Shown piece by piece: positions 30,159-37,948 of a DNA stretch of 64,000 nt. This stretch comes from RUG11788 sp964578175 (lineage in GTDB: Bacteria; Bacillota_I; Bacilli_A; RF39; UBA660): the NCBI GenBank assembly GCA_964578175.1, contig CAZOBH010000002.1:1-64000 (forward strand), in the 5' to 3' direction. Numbering within the stretch: position 1 is the first letter of the stretch; each line of letters starts with the position of its first letter. The position numbers and the translations under genes were made by a program. The notes beneath the pieces are model-generated. The model saw only the letters and a list, made by a program, of their open reading frames with translations. It ran no database searches and was not told where the DNA came from.

Positions 30159-33104
30159 ATGTATTTAAAAGAGATTCAAGCATCTGGGTTTAAATCTTTT
30201 GCAGAAAAGTTAACAATAAGTTTAGATAATAAAACTACATGTATCGTAGGACCTAATGGTTCTGGTAAAAGTAACATAGTTGATGCTGTTAGATGGGTAC
30301 TAGGTGAACAATCAGTAAAATCACTTAGAGGTAGTGAAGGTATGACTGATGTTATTTTTGCTGGGTCTAAATCAAGAAAACCATTAAATGTTGCAAGTGT
30401 TACTCTTTTATTTGATAACAGTGATAATTATTTAAATATTCCATATAATGAAGTAGCTGTTAAAAGAAGAGTATATAGAAGTGGTGAGAATGAATATTTT
30501 ATTAATGGAGAAAGATGTAGATTAAAAGATATTACAGATTTATTTCTTGATTCAGGTATTGGAAGATCATCATCAAATATAATATCTCAAGGTGAAATAG
30601 ATAGAATACTTTCTAATTCTGCAGTTGATAGAAGAAGTATATTTGAAGAAGCAGCAGGAGTTCTTAAATATAAAAAACGTAAAGAAGAAGCAATTCATAA
30701 ACTTGAAAAAACTCGTGATAATATGAATAGAGTTAATGATATTATTGCTGAATTAGAAGTTCAAGTTGAACCATTAAAAGAACAAAGTAGAGCAGCAAAA
30801 GCTTATCTTGATAATAAAGATAAATTAAAAGAAGTAGAAGTTGCATATCTTGCTAATGAAATAGAAAGAATTAATAATGAATATAAAGATAGTGTAGAAA
30901 AAAGAGATGCTTTAGGAGAAGCTATTTTTAGTAGTGATGTAAAAAACTCTGGACTTGAAACAGAATTATTAAATAAAAAAACAGAACTATTAAGTATAGA
31001 AAAAAATATTACAGATTATCGTAATAGACTTTTAGAACTTACTAAAAAAGAAGAAAAATTAAATGGCGATAAAGCATTACTTAAGGAAAGAAGTAGTTAT
31101 AATGCCAGTGATTCTAAAGTACATGACACTATATCTAGACTTAAAGAAAATAAGTTACAAATAGAAAATGATATTTATTTAAGAAATAGAGATTTAGAAG
31201 ATTTAAATAATAATTTATTAGAAAAAGAAAAAGAAGTTAATAAGTTAGAATCTGATTTAAATTCTAGTAAGAGTAATTATAATTCTTTAATAAATGAATA
31301 TAATTATAAAAGAAAAGATTTAATAGAAATTAAACAAAATATAGAAGTGTTAACTAATACCATTGAAAATGGTAGTAACTTATCTACTGGAGTTAAATCA
31401 ATATTGAATAATCCAAGACTTAATGGAGTACATGATATTTTAGGTAATTTAGTATCTTGTGATAATGAATATACTAAAGCATTAGAAGTAGCTTTACTTT
31501 CAAGTAAACAACACATAGTGGTTGATAATGAAGAAAGTGCAAAATCAGGTATTGATTACTTAAAAGAAAACAATCTAGGAAGGGTAACTTTCCTACCTCT
31601 TAATGTAATTAAACCAAGAGCAGTAGAACCAAGTATAATATCTGAAATTGAAATAGATAAAGGATATATTGATACATTTATTAACTTAGTTAATTATGAT
31701 TCTAAATATTATAATGTTATATCTAATCAATTAGGTAATATTATTGTATCTAGAGATATTGATAGTGGAACAAGAATAAGTAGAAAGATAAATAATAGAT
31801 ATAGAATAGTTACATTAGATGGAGATATGTTTAATGTAGGTGGATCTATTACTGGAGGAAGCTTAAAATTTAATAAGAGTGTTATAACTTATAGACAAGA
31901 ACTAGAAAAGAATAAAGAACATTTAATTGAAGTAGAGAATCTAGTAAAAGAATTAGAAAAAACTATTGAAAACTCATCTAGTAAAATAAAAGATTTAGAA
32001 GATAAATTATATATTGAAAAAGGTAAATTATATAATTTAAATGAACAAATAAAAAATACTAAGAATATTGTAAATAACTTAAATAATAGACTTAATGATA
32101 ATAATAATAATTTAAATAGTTTAGAACATGTAGTTGATTCTTCTTTAAGTGTAGAAGAAGAAAGAATTATGAATGATTATTATGAAGTATCAAGAGAAAA
32201 GAATGAAGTAGAAAAAGAATTAACTAAGAGTGAGAAAAATAGAGATAAATTAAATCAAGAAATAGATGAAATAACTGCTGAGAATAAAATGAATTCATCT
32301 AATAATTTAAAACTTGAAAAAGAATTAAAAGATCTTGAAATTTCAATTTCTAAAATGGAAGTAAAATTAGATAATTATCTTAATATATTAAATGAAGAAT
32401 ATGAATTAACTTATGAAGCAGCTAAAGATAATTATGAATTAAATATGGATATAGATGAAGCTAAGAAATTAATATCAAGTTTAAAAAATGAAATAAAAAG
32501 ACTTGGTATGGTAAATCTTGCTTCAATTGAAGAATATCAAAGAGTATCAACAAGATATGAATTCTTATCTAATCAAAGACATGATTTGGAAAATGCTCGT
32601 GATACACTTCTTGAAATAATATCTGAAATGGACGAAGTAATGAAAGAAGAATTCTCTAAAACATTTAATTCTATTAATGAAGAATTTGGTAAAGTATTTA
32701 ATGAATTATTCAAAGGAGGAGACGCTAAGATTAAATTAAGTGATCCATCTAATATTTTAGAGAGTGATATTATAATTAGTGCTAGTCCTCCTGGAAAGAA
32801 ATTAAAACAAATTAGTTTATTATCTGGTGGAGAAAAAACTTTAACAGCGATAAGTTTAATCTTTGCTATTCTTAATGTTAGAACAGTACCATTCTGTTTA
32901 TTTGATGAAGTAGAAGCAGCATTAGATGAAGCAAATGTTGAAACATTTGGAAAGTATTTAGATCATTATAAAAACAAAACTCAATTTTTAATTATTACAC
33001 ATAAAAAGAAAACTATGGAATTTGCAAATACTTTATATGGTATTACTATGCAAGAATCTGGTGTATCTAAACTAGTTAGTGTTAAACTTGATGGTATAAA
33101 TTAA
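30159..33104 (+). CDS. smc: Chromosome partition protein SMC, short form
   Basis: 981 residues. MYLKEIQASGFKSFAEKL is the family start; GPNGSGKSN (31-39) is Walker A; a hinge with LNGVHDILGNLVSC and SGGSITGGSL-type glycines (here NVGGSITGGSL) lies mid-protein between two coiled coils rich in Lys/Glu/Asn; LLSGGEKTLTAISL is the ABC signature and FCLFDEVEAALDEAN Walker B. SMC with ScpA/B compacts and separates chromosomes. Typical bacterial SMCs are about 1150-1200 residues, so the arms are about 15% shorter. The start at 30159 has AGGAG 8 nt upstream; an ATG at 30120 precedes the transcript start. Confidence 0.95.
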   Translation: MYLKEIQASGFKSFAEKLTISLDNKTTCIVGPNGSGKSNIVDAVRWVLGEQSVKSLRGSEGMTDVIFAGSKSRKPLNVASVTLLFDNSDNYLNIPYNEVAVKRRVYRSGENEYFINGERCRLKDITDLFLDSGIGRSSSNIISQGEIDRILSNSAVDRRSIFEEAAGVLKYKKRKEEAIHKLEKTRDNMNRVNDIIAELEVQVEPLKEQSRAAKAYLDNKDKLKEVEVAYLANEIERINNEYKDSVEKRDALGEAIFSSDVKNSGLETELLNKKTELLSIEKNITDYRNRLLELTKKEEKLNGDKALLKERSSYNASDSKVHDTISRLKENKLQIENDIYLRNRDLEDLNNNLLEKEKEVNKLESDLNSSKSNYNSLINEYNYKRKDLIEIKQNIEVLTNTIENGSNLSTGVKSILNNPRLNGVHDILGNLVSCDNEYTKALEVALLSSKQHIVVDNEESAKSGIDYLKENNLGRVTFLPLNVIKPRAVEPSIISEIEIDKGYIDTFINLVNYDSKYYNVISNQLGNIIVSRDIDSGTRISRKINNRYRIVTLDGDMFNVGGSITGGSLKFNKSVITYRQELEKNKEHLIEVENLVKELEKTIENSSSKIKDLEDKLYIEKGKLYNLNEQIKNTKNIVNNLNNRLNDNNNNLNSLEHVVDSSLSVEEERIMNDYYEVSREKNEVEKELTKSEKNRDKLNQEIDEITAENKMNSSNNLKLEKELKDLEISISKMEVKLDNYLNILNEEYELTYEAAKDNYELNMDIDEAKKLISSLKNEIKRLGMVNLASIEEYQRVSTRYEFLSNQRHDLENARDTLLEIISEMDEVMKEEFSKTFNSINEEFGKVFNELFKGGDAKIKLSDPSNILESDIIISASPPGKKLKQISLLSGGEKTLTAISLIFAILNVRTVPFCLFDEVEAALDEANVETFGKYLDHYKNKTQFLIITHKKKTMEFANTLYGITMQESGVSKLVSVKLDGIN

Positions 33105-33122
33105 AAAGGTTAGGTGAAAAGT

Positions 33123-33590
33123 ATGTTCTTATGTTGGGACGTTTATGCTAAAGGAAACACCTTAGGAGATAAGATTTTTTATATTTATTTGTTTATGAAT
33201 TTAATATTTATACTTTTTTCAATTTATTACTATTTTTATAAAAGTAAATTTAAATTTAAAAATATATTTATAAATACACTTAAATTTTTTGGAACATTTA
33301 TTGCCCTTTTATTTTTACATTATATTTATCGTATATCTATCATATCTTTAGCTTATGAATATAGTGAAACACATGAGTTATGCACTTCATTTGATGTTTC
33401 TTACTTTAGAACTTTTAGTTTAATATATTATCTATTCTCAGTAGGATTATTTTATATTATGTCTATTTTATTTAGTAAAAAGAATAATATAAATAAAGAT
33501 AAGTTCGATAAGTTTTTTAAAATATCTTTAAGACTATTTATAATAATAGCAATTGTTATTTTGGTTATATATCCAATTTTCGAATATTGA
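33123..33590 (+). CDS. Tandem four-helix membrane protein family, copy 1
   Basis: 155 residues, four membrane helices. The start at 33123 (MFLCWDVYAKGN) has AGGTGA 5 nt upstream; a GTG at 33114 is part of that site. It is the most diverged of four tandem copies: it keeps an early Cys, the first-helix N before the hydrophobic stretch, a basic loop (KSKFKFKNIFINTLKFFGT, matching KKINIKSIIINLMKTI in copy 3) and a final helix ending IYPIFEY (matching MWFVYPLFE in copy 2). It begins 18 bp after smc and may be expressed with it. No known family. Confidence 0.65.
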   Translation: MFLCWDVYAKGNTLGDKIFYIYLFMNLIFILFSIYYYFYKSKFKFKNIFINTLKFFGTFIALLFLHYIYRISIISLAYEYSETHELCTSFDVSYFRTFSLIYYLFSVGLFYIMSILFSKKNNINKDKFDKFFKISLRLFIIIAIVILVIYPIFEY

Positions 33591-33629
33591 TATGTGATAT
33601 AAAAGATATTTTTCATTGGAGGTAATGAT

Positions 33630-34106
33630 ATGGAGTGTTCTGGAATTATTATAGAAGATGCTATTTTTTCTAATATTTTAGGAAAAATTTTACGTCTTGT
33701 TTTTCTTCTTAATTTATATATTATTTTTCCTATTGTTTTATTTATATTTTTTATGACAGGCAAAAAAAACGGTTTTAATAGAACAATAGTAAGTATATTG
33801 AAAACTATTGGAATATGGTCTATTTTTGTTCTAATCTACTTAGTAATACGATTGTTTTTTAAAATTGAATATAATTTTTCGATTACTTGTGTTGATGGTG
33901 AATTATATAGAATTGGAGGTTTATTACAACTTACCAAAAATTTAATTTTTGTCTATATTTATATATTTATGTATGCAATAAGAAAAAATTTTTCTAAAGA
34001 AGGAAAAAGAGAGTTGCGAAATGCTTTATTATTAATTACCATTATTTTAGAAATAGCTATGTGGTTTGTTTATCCTCTTTTTGAAGTAATGTCTCCTTTA
34101 CCATAG
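33630..34106 (+). CDS. Tandem four-helix membrane protein family, copy 2
   Basis: 158 residues, MECSGIIIEDAIF start, then a helix with IIFPIVLFIFFMTGKK, a cytoplasmic basic stretch, a second helix, an outer loop with TCVDGELYRIGGLL, a third helix, a basic loop, and a last helix with EIAMWFVYPLFE. Copy 3 shows the same MECS start, FFMTG-like motif, IGGL and MWF.YP. GGAGG lies 7 nt upstream. The two cysteines (start and loop) are kept in copies 2 and 3 and could form an outer disulfide. Function unknown. Confidence 0.65.
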   Translation: MECSGIIIEDAIFSNILGKILRLVFLLNLYIIFPIVLFIFFMTGKKNGFNRTIVSILKTIGIWSIFVLIYLVIRLFFKIEYNFSITCVDGELYRIGGLLQLTKNLIFVYIYIFMYAIRKNFSKEGKRELRNALLLITIILEIAMWFVYPLFEVMSPLP

Positions 34107-34156
34107 TAAATATAGTACTTTTCTAATCTTTTATAAATAATTAAGGAGAAAATGGA

Positions 34157-34639
34157 ATGGAATGTAGTTATATTTTGTCACATGGATGTTATAGTAATAC
34201 TTTAGAAGTTGTATTGTATCGTATTACTAGATTTAATATATTTTGTATTTTGCCTGTTGTTTTGTTTGTTTTTCTTATGACAGGTAGTAAAAAAATAAAT
34301 ATAAAGTCTATAATAATTAACTTGATGAAAACGATTGTTACATGGATAATTTGTTTTTTTGTATATATTTTTATAAAATTGTTAATAGGTGTTACAATAC
34401 CAGAAATAGAGTGTATTGATTATTTAACACTACCTAAAATAGGTGGATTAATTATTCTTGCATATACTATATTGAGTTTCTATGCTTATATATTTATGTT
34501 TGTTAAAAGAATAAATCTCTCTAAAAAAAAGAAAAAAGTTTTGATTTTAACTTTATTAATATTAGCAATAATTTTAGAAATTATTATGTGGTTTATATAT
34601 CCATATTTTATTGTAGAGATTTTCAATTGCCAGGCGTAA
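34157..34639 (+). CDS. Tandem four-helix membrane protein family, copy 3
   Basis: 160 residues, MECSYILSHGCYSN start; FCILPVVLFVFLMTGSKK, KTIVTWIICFFV, IECIDYLTLPKIGGLI and ILEIIMWFIYPYF all match copy 2 at the same positions. Identity to copy 2 is estimated at about a third, so the duplication is not recent. AAGGAG precedes the start; another ATG 5 bp earlier is in a different frame. No function can be given. Confidence 0.65.
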   Translation: MECSYILSHGCYSNTLEVVLYRITRFNIFCILPVVLFVFLMTGSKKINIKSIIINLMKTIVTWIICFFVYIFIKLLIGVTIPEIECIDYLTLPKIGGLIILAYTILSFYAYIFMFVKRINLSKKKKKVLILTLLILAIILEIIMWFIYPYFIVEIFNCQA

Positions 34640-34675
34640 AGGTGATTTTATATATGTGATTATGGAGGCAACGAA

Positions 34676-35128
34676 ATGGTATGTGATTATTATTCTAATT
34701 TAGAAGAATCGTTAAGGGGCATATTCTTTTTTAATATAATTTTTATTGTTCCTGTTGTTTTATTTGTTTATTTTATGGTTGGTGAAAAATTAAGCCTTAA
34801 AAAAATAATAAAGAACTTATTTAAAATAGTTTGGACATGGTGGGAATATGTTGCAGTAACTTTTGCATACTATATTGTAATGCTTATAATTGGATTTGAT
34901 CCCATAGAACTTGGCGATCCCGAATATTATTCAATTAAGTATGGATTAATATATGAATTTCCTAGATTATTAATATTATATTACTCATATATATATTTAT
35001 TTATCGATAAACTTACTATTGATAGCAATAAAAAATCATCTTTAATTATCCTATTTTTAAAAATTACTATTATTCTTATTATCATTGTATGTATTTTAAA
35101 TTTTTATTTTATTAATTGTAAAATGTAA
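34676..35128 (+). CDS. Tandem four-helix membrane protein family, copy 4
   Basis: 150 residues, MVCDYYSNLEESLRGIFFFN start, IFIVPVVLFVYFMVGEK, KKIIKNLFKIVWTW, then a changed loop, ILYYSYIYLFIDKL and a last helix ending FYFINCKM in place of the MWF.YP tail. It is clearly homologous in its first half to copies 2 and 3. GGAGG lies upstream. Confidence 0.65.
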   Translation: MVCDYYSNLEESLRGIFFFNIIFIVPVVLFVYFMVGEKLSLKKIIKNLFKIVWTWWEYVAVTFAYYIVMLIIGFDPIELGDPEYYSIKYGLIYEFPRLLILYYSYIYLFIDKLTIDSNKKSSLIILFLKITIILIIIVCILNFYFINCKM

Positions 35129-35165
35129 AATGAGTGGTAATTTAATTTGTTTTTGCCGACTATTG

Positions 35166-35247
35166 ATGGAGGTGTAGAAATGTTATGTGGTTTGTATATC
35201 CTTACTTTATTAAACCTATAGAGTGTGAAGATTGGTGTTGCAGTTAA
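35166..35247 (+). pseudogene. Remnant of a fifth copy of the four-helix family
   Basis: A GGAGG ribosome site and ATG (35180) like those of the intact copies are followed, out of frame, by the family C-terminal tail MWFVYPYFIKPIE (from 35185) and a stop at 35245. The body is missing, as after an internal deletion. Confidence 0.65.
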
Positions 35248-35268
35248 AGAGTCTAGTACTCTTTTTAT
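35246..35268 (+). terminator. Terminator after the tandem family
   Basis: AAAGAGT-CTAGT-ACTCTTT followed by T residues. Confidence 0.75.
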
Positions 35269-35306
35269 TTGTTTTCATTTATTATATAATAAGAATGGAG
35301 GTAATT

Positions 35307-35864
35307 ATGTATAATTATATTTATGGAAAAATTACAGATATTACAGGAAATTATATAGTTTTAGATAATAATGGTATTGGATATGAAATATTTACAGGTA
35401 ATCCTTATGCCTTTGAAATAGACAAAGAATACAAAGTATTTGTATATCATAAAGTAGCTGAAGATGAAGAGAGTTTATATGGATTTAAAACTGAAGAAGA
35501 AAAAGAATTGTTTTTGAAACTTATTTCAGTTAAAGGATTAGGTTGTAAAATGGCTCTTCCGATGATAGCGACTGGATCAGTTAAAGGAATTGCTGATGCA
35601 ATTGAAAGAGAGAATATTTTATATTTAAAGAAATTCCCTAAAATTGGAGATAAAGTAGCTAAACAAATTATTTTAGACTTAAAAGGAAAACTTAATATGG
35701 ATGTTAGTGGAATGGAAGAGAATAATACAGCTGAAGAATTAACTGAAGTATTAAAAGGATTAGGATATAAAGATAAAGAAATAAAGGTAATAATACCAAA
35801 AGTAGATAAGAATTTATCTATTGAAGATCAAGTTAAGGAGTCTTTAAAATTATTACTTAAATAG
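35307..35864 (+). CDS. ruvA: Holliday junction branch migration protein RuvA
   Basis: 185 residues. MYNYIYGKITDITGNYIVLD opens the OB-fold domain; the helix-hairpin-helix region includes FLKLISVKGLGCKMALPMIA and KFPKIGDKVAKQIILDLKGK; the C-terminal RuvB-contact domain follows (EELTEVLKGLGYKDKEI). The start at 35307 is chosen because GGAGG lies 5 nt upstream and the usual N-terminus results; longer in-frame starts run into the terminator. TATAAT at 35285-35290 is a likely -10. It leads ruvA-ruvB-queA-addB-addA. Confidence 0.96.
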   Translation: MYNYIYGKITDITGNYIVLDNNGIGYEIFTGNPYAFEIDKEYKVFVYHKVAEDEESLYGFKTEEEKELFLKLISVKGLGCKMALPMIATGSVKGIADAIERENILYLKKFPKIGDKVAKQIILDLKGKLNMDVSGMEENNTAEELTEVLKGLGYKDKEIKVIIPKVDKNLSIEDQVKESLKLLLK

Positions 35865-35873
35865 GAGGTTTTT

Positions 35874-36920
35874 ATGGTAGATGATAGAGTATTAAATGAA
35901 GAAGAAATGTCTGAAGATACTACTATGGAGGAATCTATTAGACCAGAAAGATTAGTAGATTATATTGGCCAAAAAGATGTTAAAGAAAATATAGGTGTAT
36001 ATATTAAAGCAGCTAAAATGAGAGAAGAACCACTTGATCATGTTTTATTATATGGTCCTCCTGGTTTAGGTAAAACTACATTAGCATATATTATTGCTAA
36101 TGAACTTGGTACAAATATTAAAATAACTAGTGGTCCTAGTATTGAAAAAAGTGGAGATTTAGCAGCAATACTTTCTAGTCTTGAACCAGGTGATGTTTTA
36201 TTTATTGATGAGATACATAGACTACCTAGTTTTGTTGAAGAGATACTTTATCCTGCTATGGAAGATTTCACATTAGATATAGTTGTTGGTGGTGAAGGAA
36301 GTGGAAGAAATATAAGAATAAATTTACCACCATTCACTTTAGTAGGAGCAACTACAAGAGCTGGTGATTTAACTTCTCCTTTAAGAGATAGATTTGGAAT
36401 AATATCTAAATTGAAATATTATAATGTTAAAGAATTACAAGAAATAATTAAAAGAACTTCTAGAGTACTAGATATGCCAATAGATGATGATGCATCTCGT
36501 GAGTTAGCATCACGTTCACGTGGTACTCCTAGAATTGCAAATAGATTATTTAGAAGAGTAAGAGACTTTGCTTTAGTTGAAGGTGAAGAATCAATTAGTT
36601 TAGAAGTTACAAAAAAAGCATTAAAAAGACTTAAAGTTGATGAATCTGGACTTGATGAAACAGATCATCAATTGCTTCTTGGAATTATTGAGAAGTTTGG
36701 AGGAGGACCTGTTGGTCTTGAGTCTATTGCTAGCGTAATAGGTGAAGAAGCATCTACAATTGAAGATGTTTATGAACCATACTTATTACAATCTGGATTC
36801 TTAAAAAGGACACCTAGAGGTAGAGTTGTAACTGAAAAAGGATATAAACAAGTTAATAAGACATATCAAAATACATTATTTGATTTTAATGAGGATGATG
36901 AAGATGATGAAGACAAGTGA
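35874..36920 (+). CDS. ruvB: Holliday junction helicase RuvB
   Basis: 348 residues. IRPERLVDYIGQKDVKENI is the family N-terminus; LLYGPPGLGKTTLAYIIANE Walker A; FIDEIHRL Walker B; GATTRAGDLTSPLRDRFGI holds sensor 1 and the arginine finger; the winged-helix end includes LESIASVIGEEASTIEDVYE and RTPRGRVVT. It pumps DNA through RuvA-bound Holliday junctions. The very acidic tail (EDDEDDEDK) overlaps the start of queA by 17 bp. Confidence 0.97.
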   Translation: MVDDRVLNEEEMSEDTTMEESIRPERLVDYIGQKDVKENIGVYIKAAKMREEPLDHVLLYGPPGLGKTTLAYIIANELGTNIKITSGPSIEKSGDLAAILSSLEPGDVLFIDEIHRLPSFVEEILYPAMEDFTLDIVVGGEGSGRNIRINLPPFTLVGATTRAGDLTSPLRDRFGIISKLKYYNVKELQEIIKRTSRVLDMPIDDDASRELASRSRGTPRIANRLFRRVRDFALVEGEESISLEVTKKALKRLKVDESGLDETDHQLLLGIIEKFGGGPVGLESIASVIGEEASTIEDVYEPYLLQSGFLKRTPRGRVVTEKGYKQVNKTYQNTLFDFNEDDEDDEDK

Positions 36921-37938
36921 TTTTGATTACTATTTACCTGATGAATTAATTGCTCAAACACCTCTTAAAAAAAGAGATGAATCACGTATGTTAGTTTTAA
37001 ACAAAAATACAGGTGAAATAGAACATAAACATTTTTATGATTTAATAGATTATTTAGAATCTGGAGATACATTAGTTATGAATAATACTAAGGTTATTCC
37101 AGCAAGACTTATTGGTGAAAAAGAAGATACTCATGCAGCTATTGAAGTACTATTGCTTAAGAATATTGAAGGAGACAGGTGGGAAGCATTATCTAAGCCT
37201 GCAAGACGAGTTAAAGTTGGAACAATAATATCTTTTGGTGATGGTTCTTTAAAATGTAGGTGTATTGAAGAAAGAGATGAAGGAATAAGAATTTATGAAT
37301 TTATTTATGATGGTATTTTCTTAGAGATATTAGAAAGACTTGGTACTATGCCACTTCCACCATATATTCATGAACAATTAGATGATCAAGATAGATATAA
37401 TACAGTTTATGCAAAGAATGTAGGTAGTGCTGCTGCACCTACTGCAGGTTTACATTTTACAGAAGAATTACTTAATAAACTTAAAGATAAAGGAATTAAT
37501 CTTTGTTATGTAACTTTACATGTTGGTCTTGGTACGTTTAGACCAGTTAATACTGAAAACGTTTTAGATCATAAAATGCATAGTGAATATTATGAAATAA
37601 ATGAAGAAACAGTAAATATAATAAATGAAACAAAAAAGAATAATAAAAGATTAGTGGTAGTTGGAACAACAACTGTAAGAACACTTGAAACAGTTATGTC
37701 TAAATATGGTAAATTAGTACCTTGTTATGGTAACACTGATATATTTATTTATCCTGGATATGAATTTAAAATAGTAGATAATTTAGTAACTAATTTCCAT
37801 TTACCAAAATCTACTTTAGTTATGCTTGTATCTGCTCTTGCAGGACGTGAAAATATCTTAAATGCATATAATGAAGCAGTAAAAGAAAAGTATCGTTTTT
37901 TCTCATTCGGAGATAGTATGTTTATAATAGATAAATAG
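36904..37938 (+). CDS. queA: S-adenosylmethionine:tRNA ribosyltransferase-isomerase
   Basis: About 344 residues. QueA adds the cyclopentene precursor to 7-aminomethyl-7-deazaguanine in tRNA on the way to queuosine. MKTSDFDYYLPDELIAQTPL, GDTLVMNNTKVIPARL, VGSAAAPTAGLHFTEELL, VTLHVGLGTFRPV and LVTNFHLPKSTLVMLVSALAG are the family blocks. The start is inside the end of ruvB; ATG 36904 has GAGG 9 nt upstream, and 36907 is equally possible. The order ruvA-ruvB-queA is widely conserved. Confidence 0.95.
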   Translation: MMKTSDFDYYLPDELIAQTPLKKRDESRMLVLNKNTGEIEHKHFYDLIDYLESGDTLVMNNTKVIPARLIGEKEDTHAAIEVLLLKNIEGDRWEALSKPARRVKVGTIISFGDGSLKCRCIEERDEGIRIYEFIYDGIFLEILERLGTMPLPPYIHEQLDDQDRYNTVYAKNVGSAAAPTAGLHFTEELLNKLKDKGINLCYVTLHVGLGTFRPVNTENVLDHKMHSEYYEINEETVNIINETKKNNKRLVVVGTTTVRTLETVMSKYGKLVPCYGNTDIFIYPGYEFKIVDNLVTNFHLPKSTLVMLVSALAGRENILNAYNEAVKEKYRFFSFGDSMFIIDK

Positions 37939-37948
37939 GAGATTTTTT

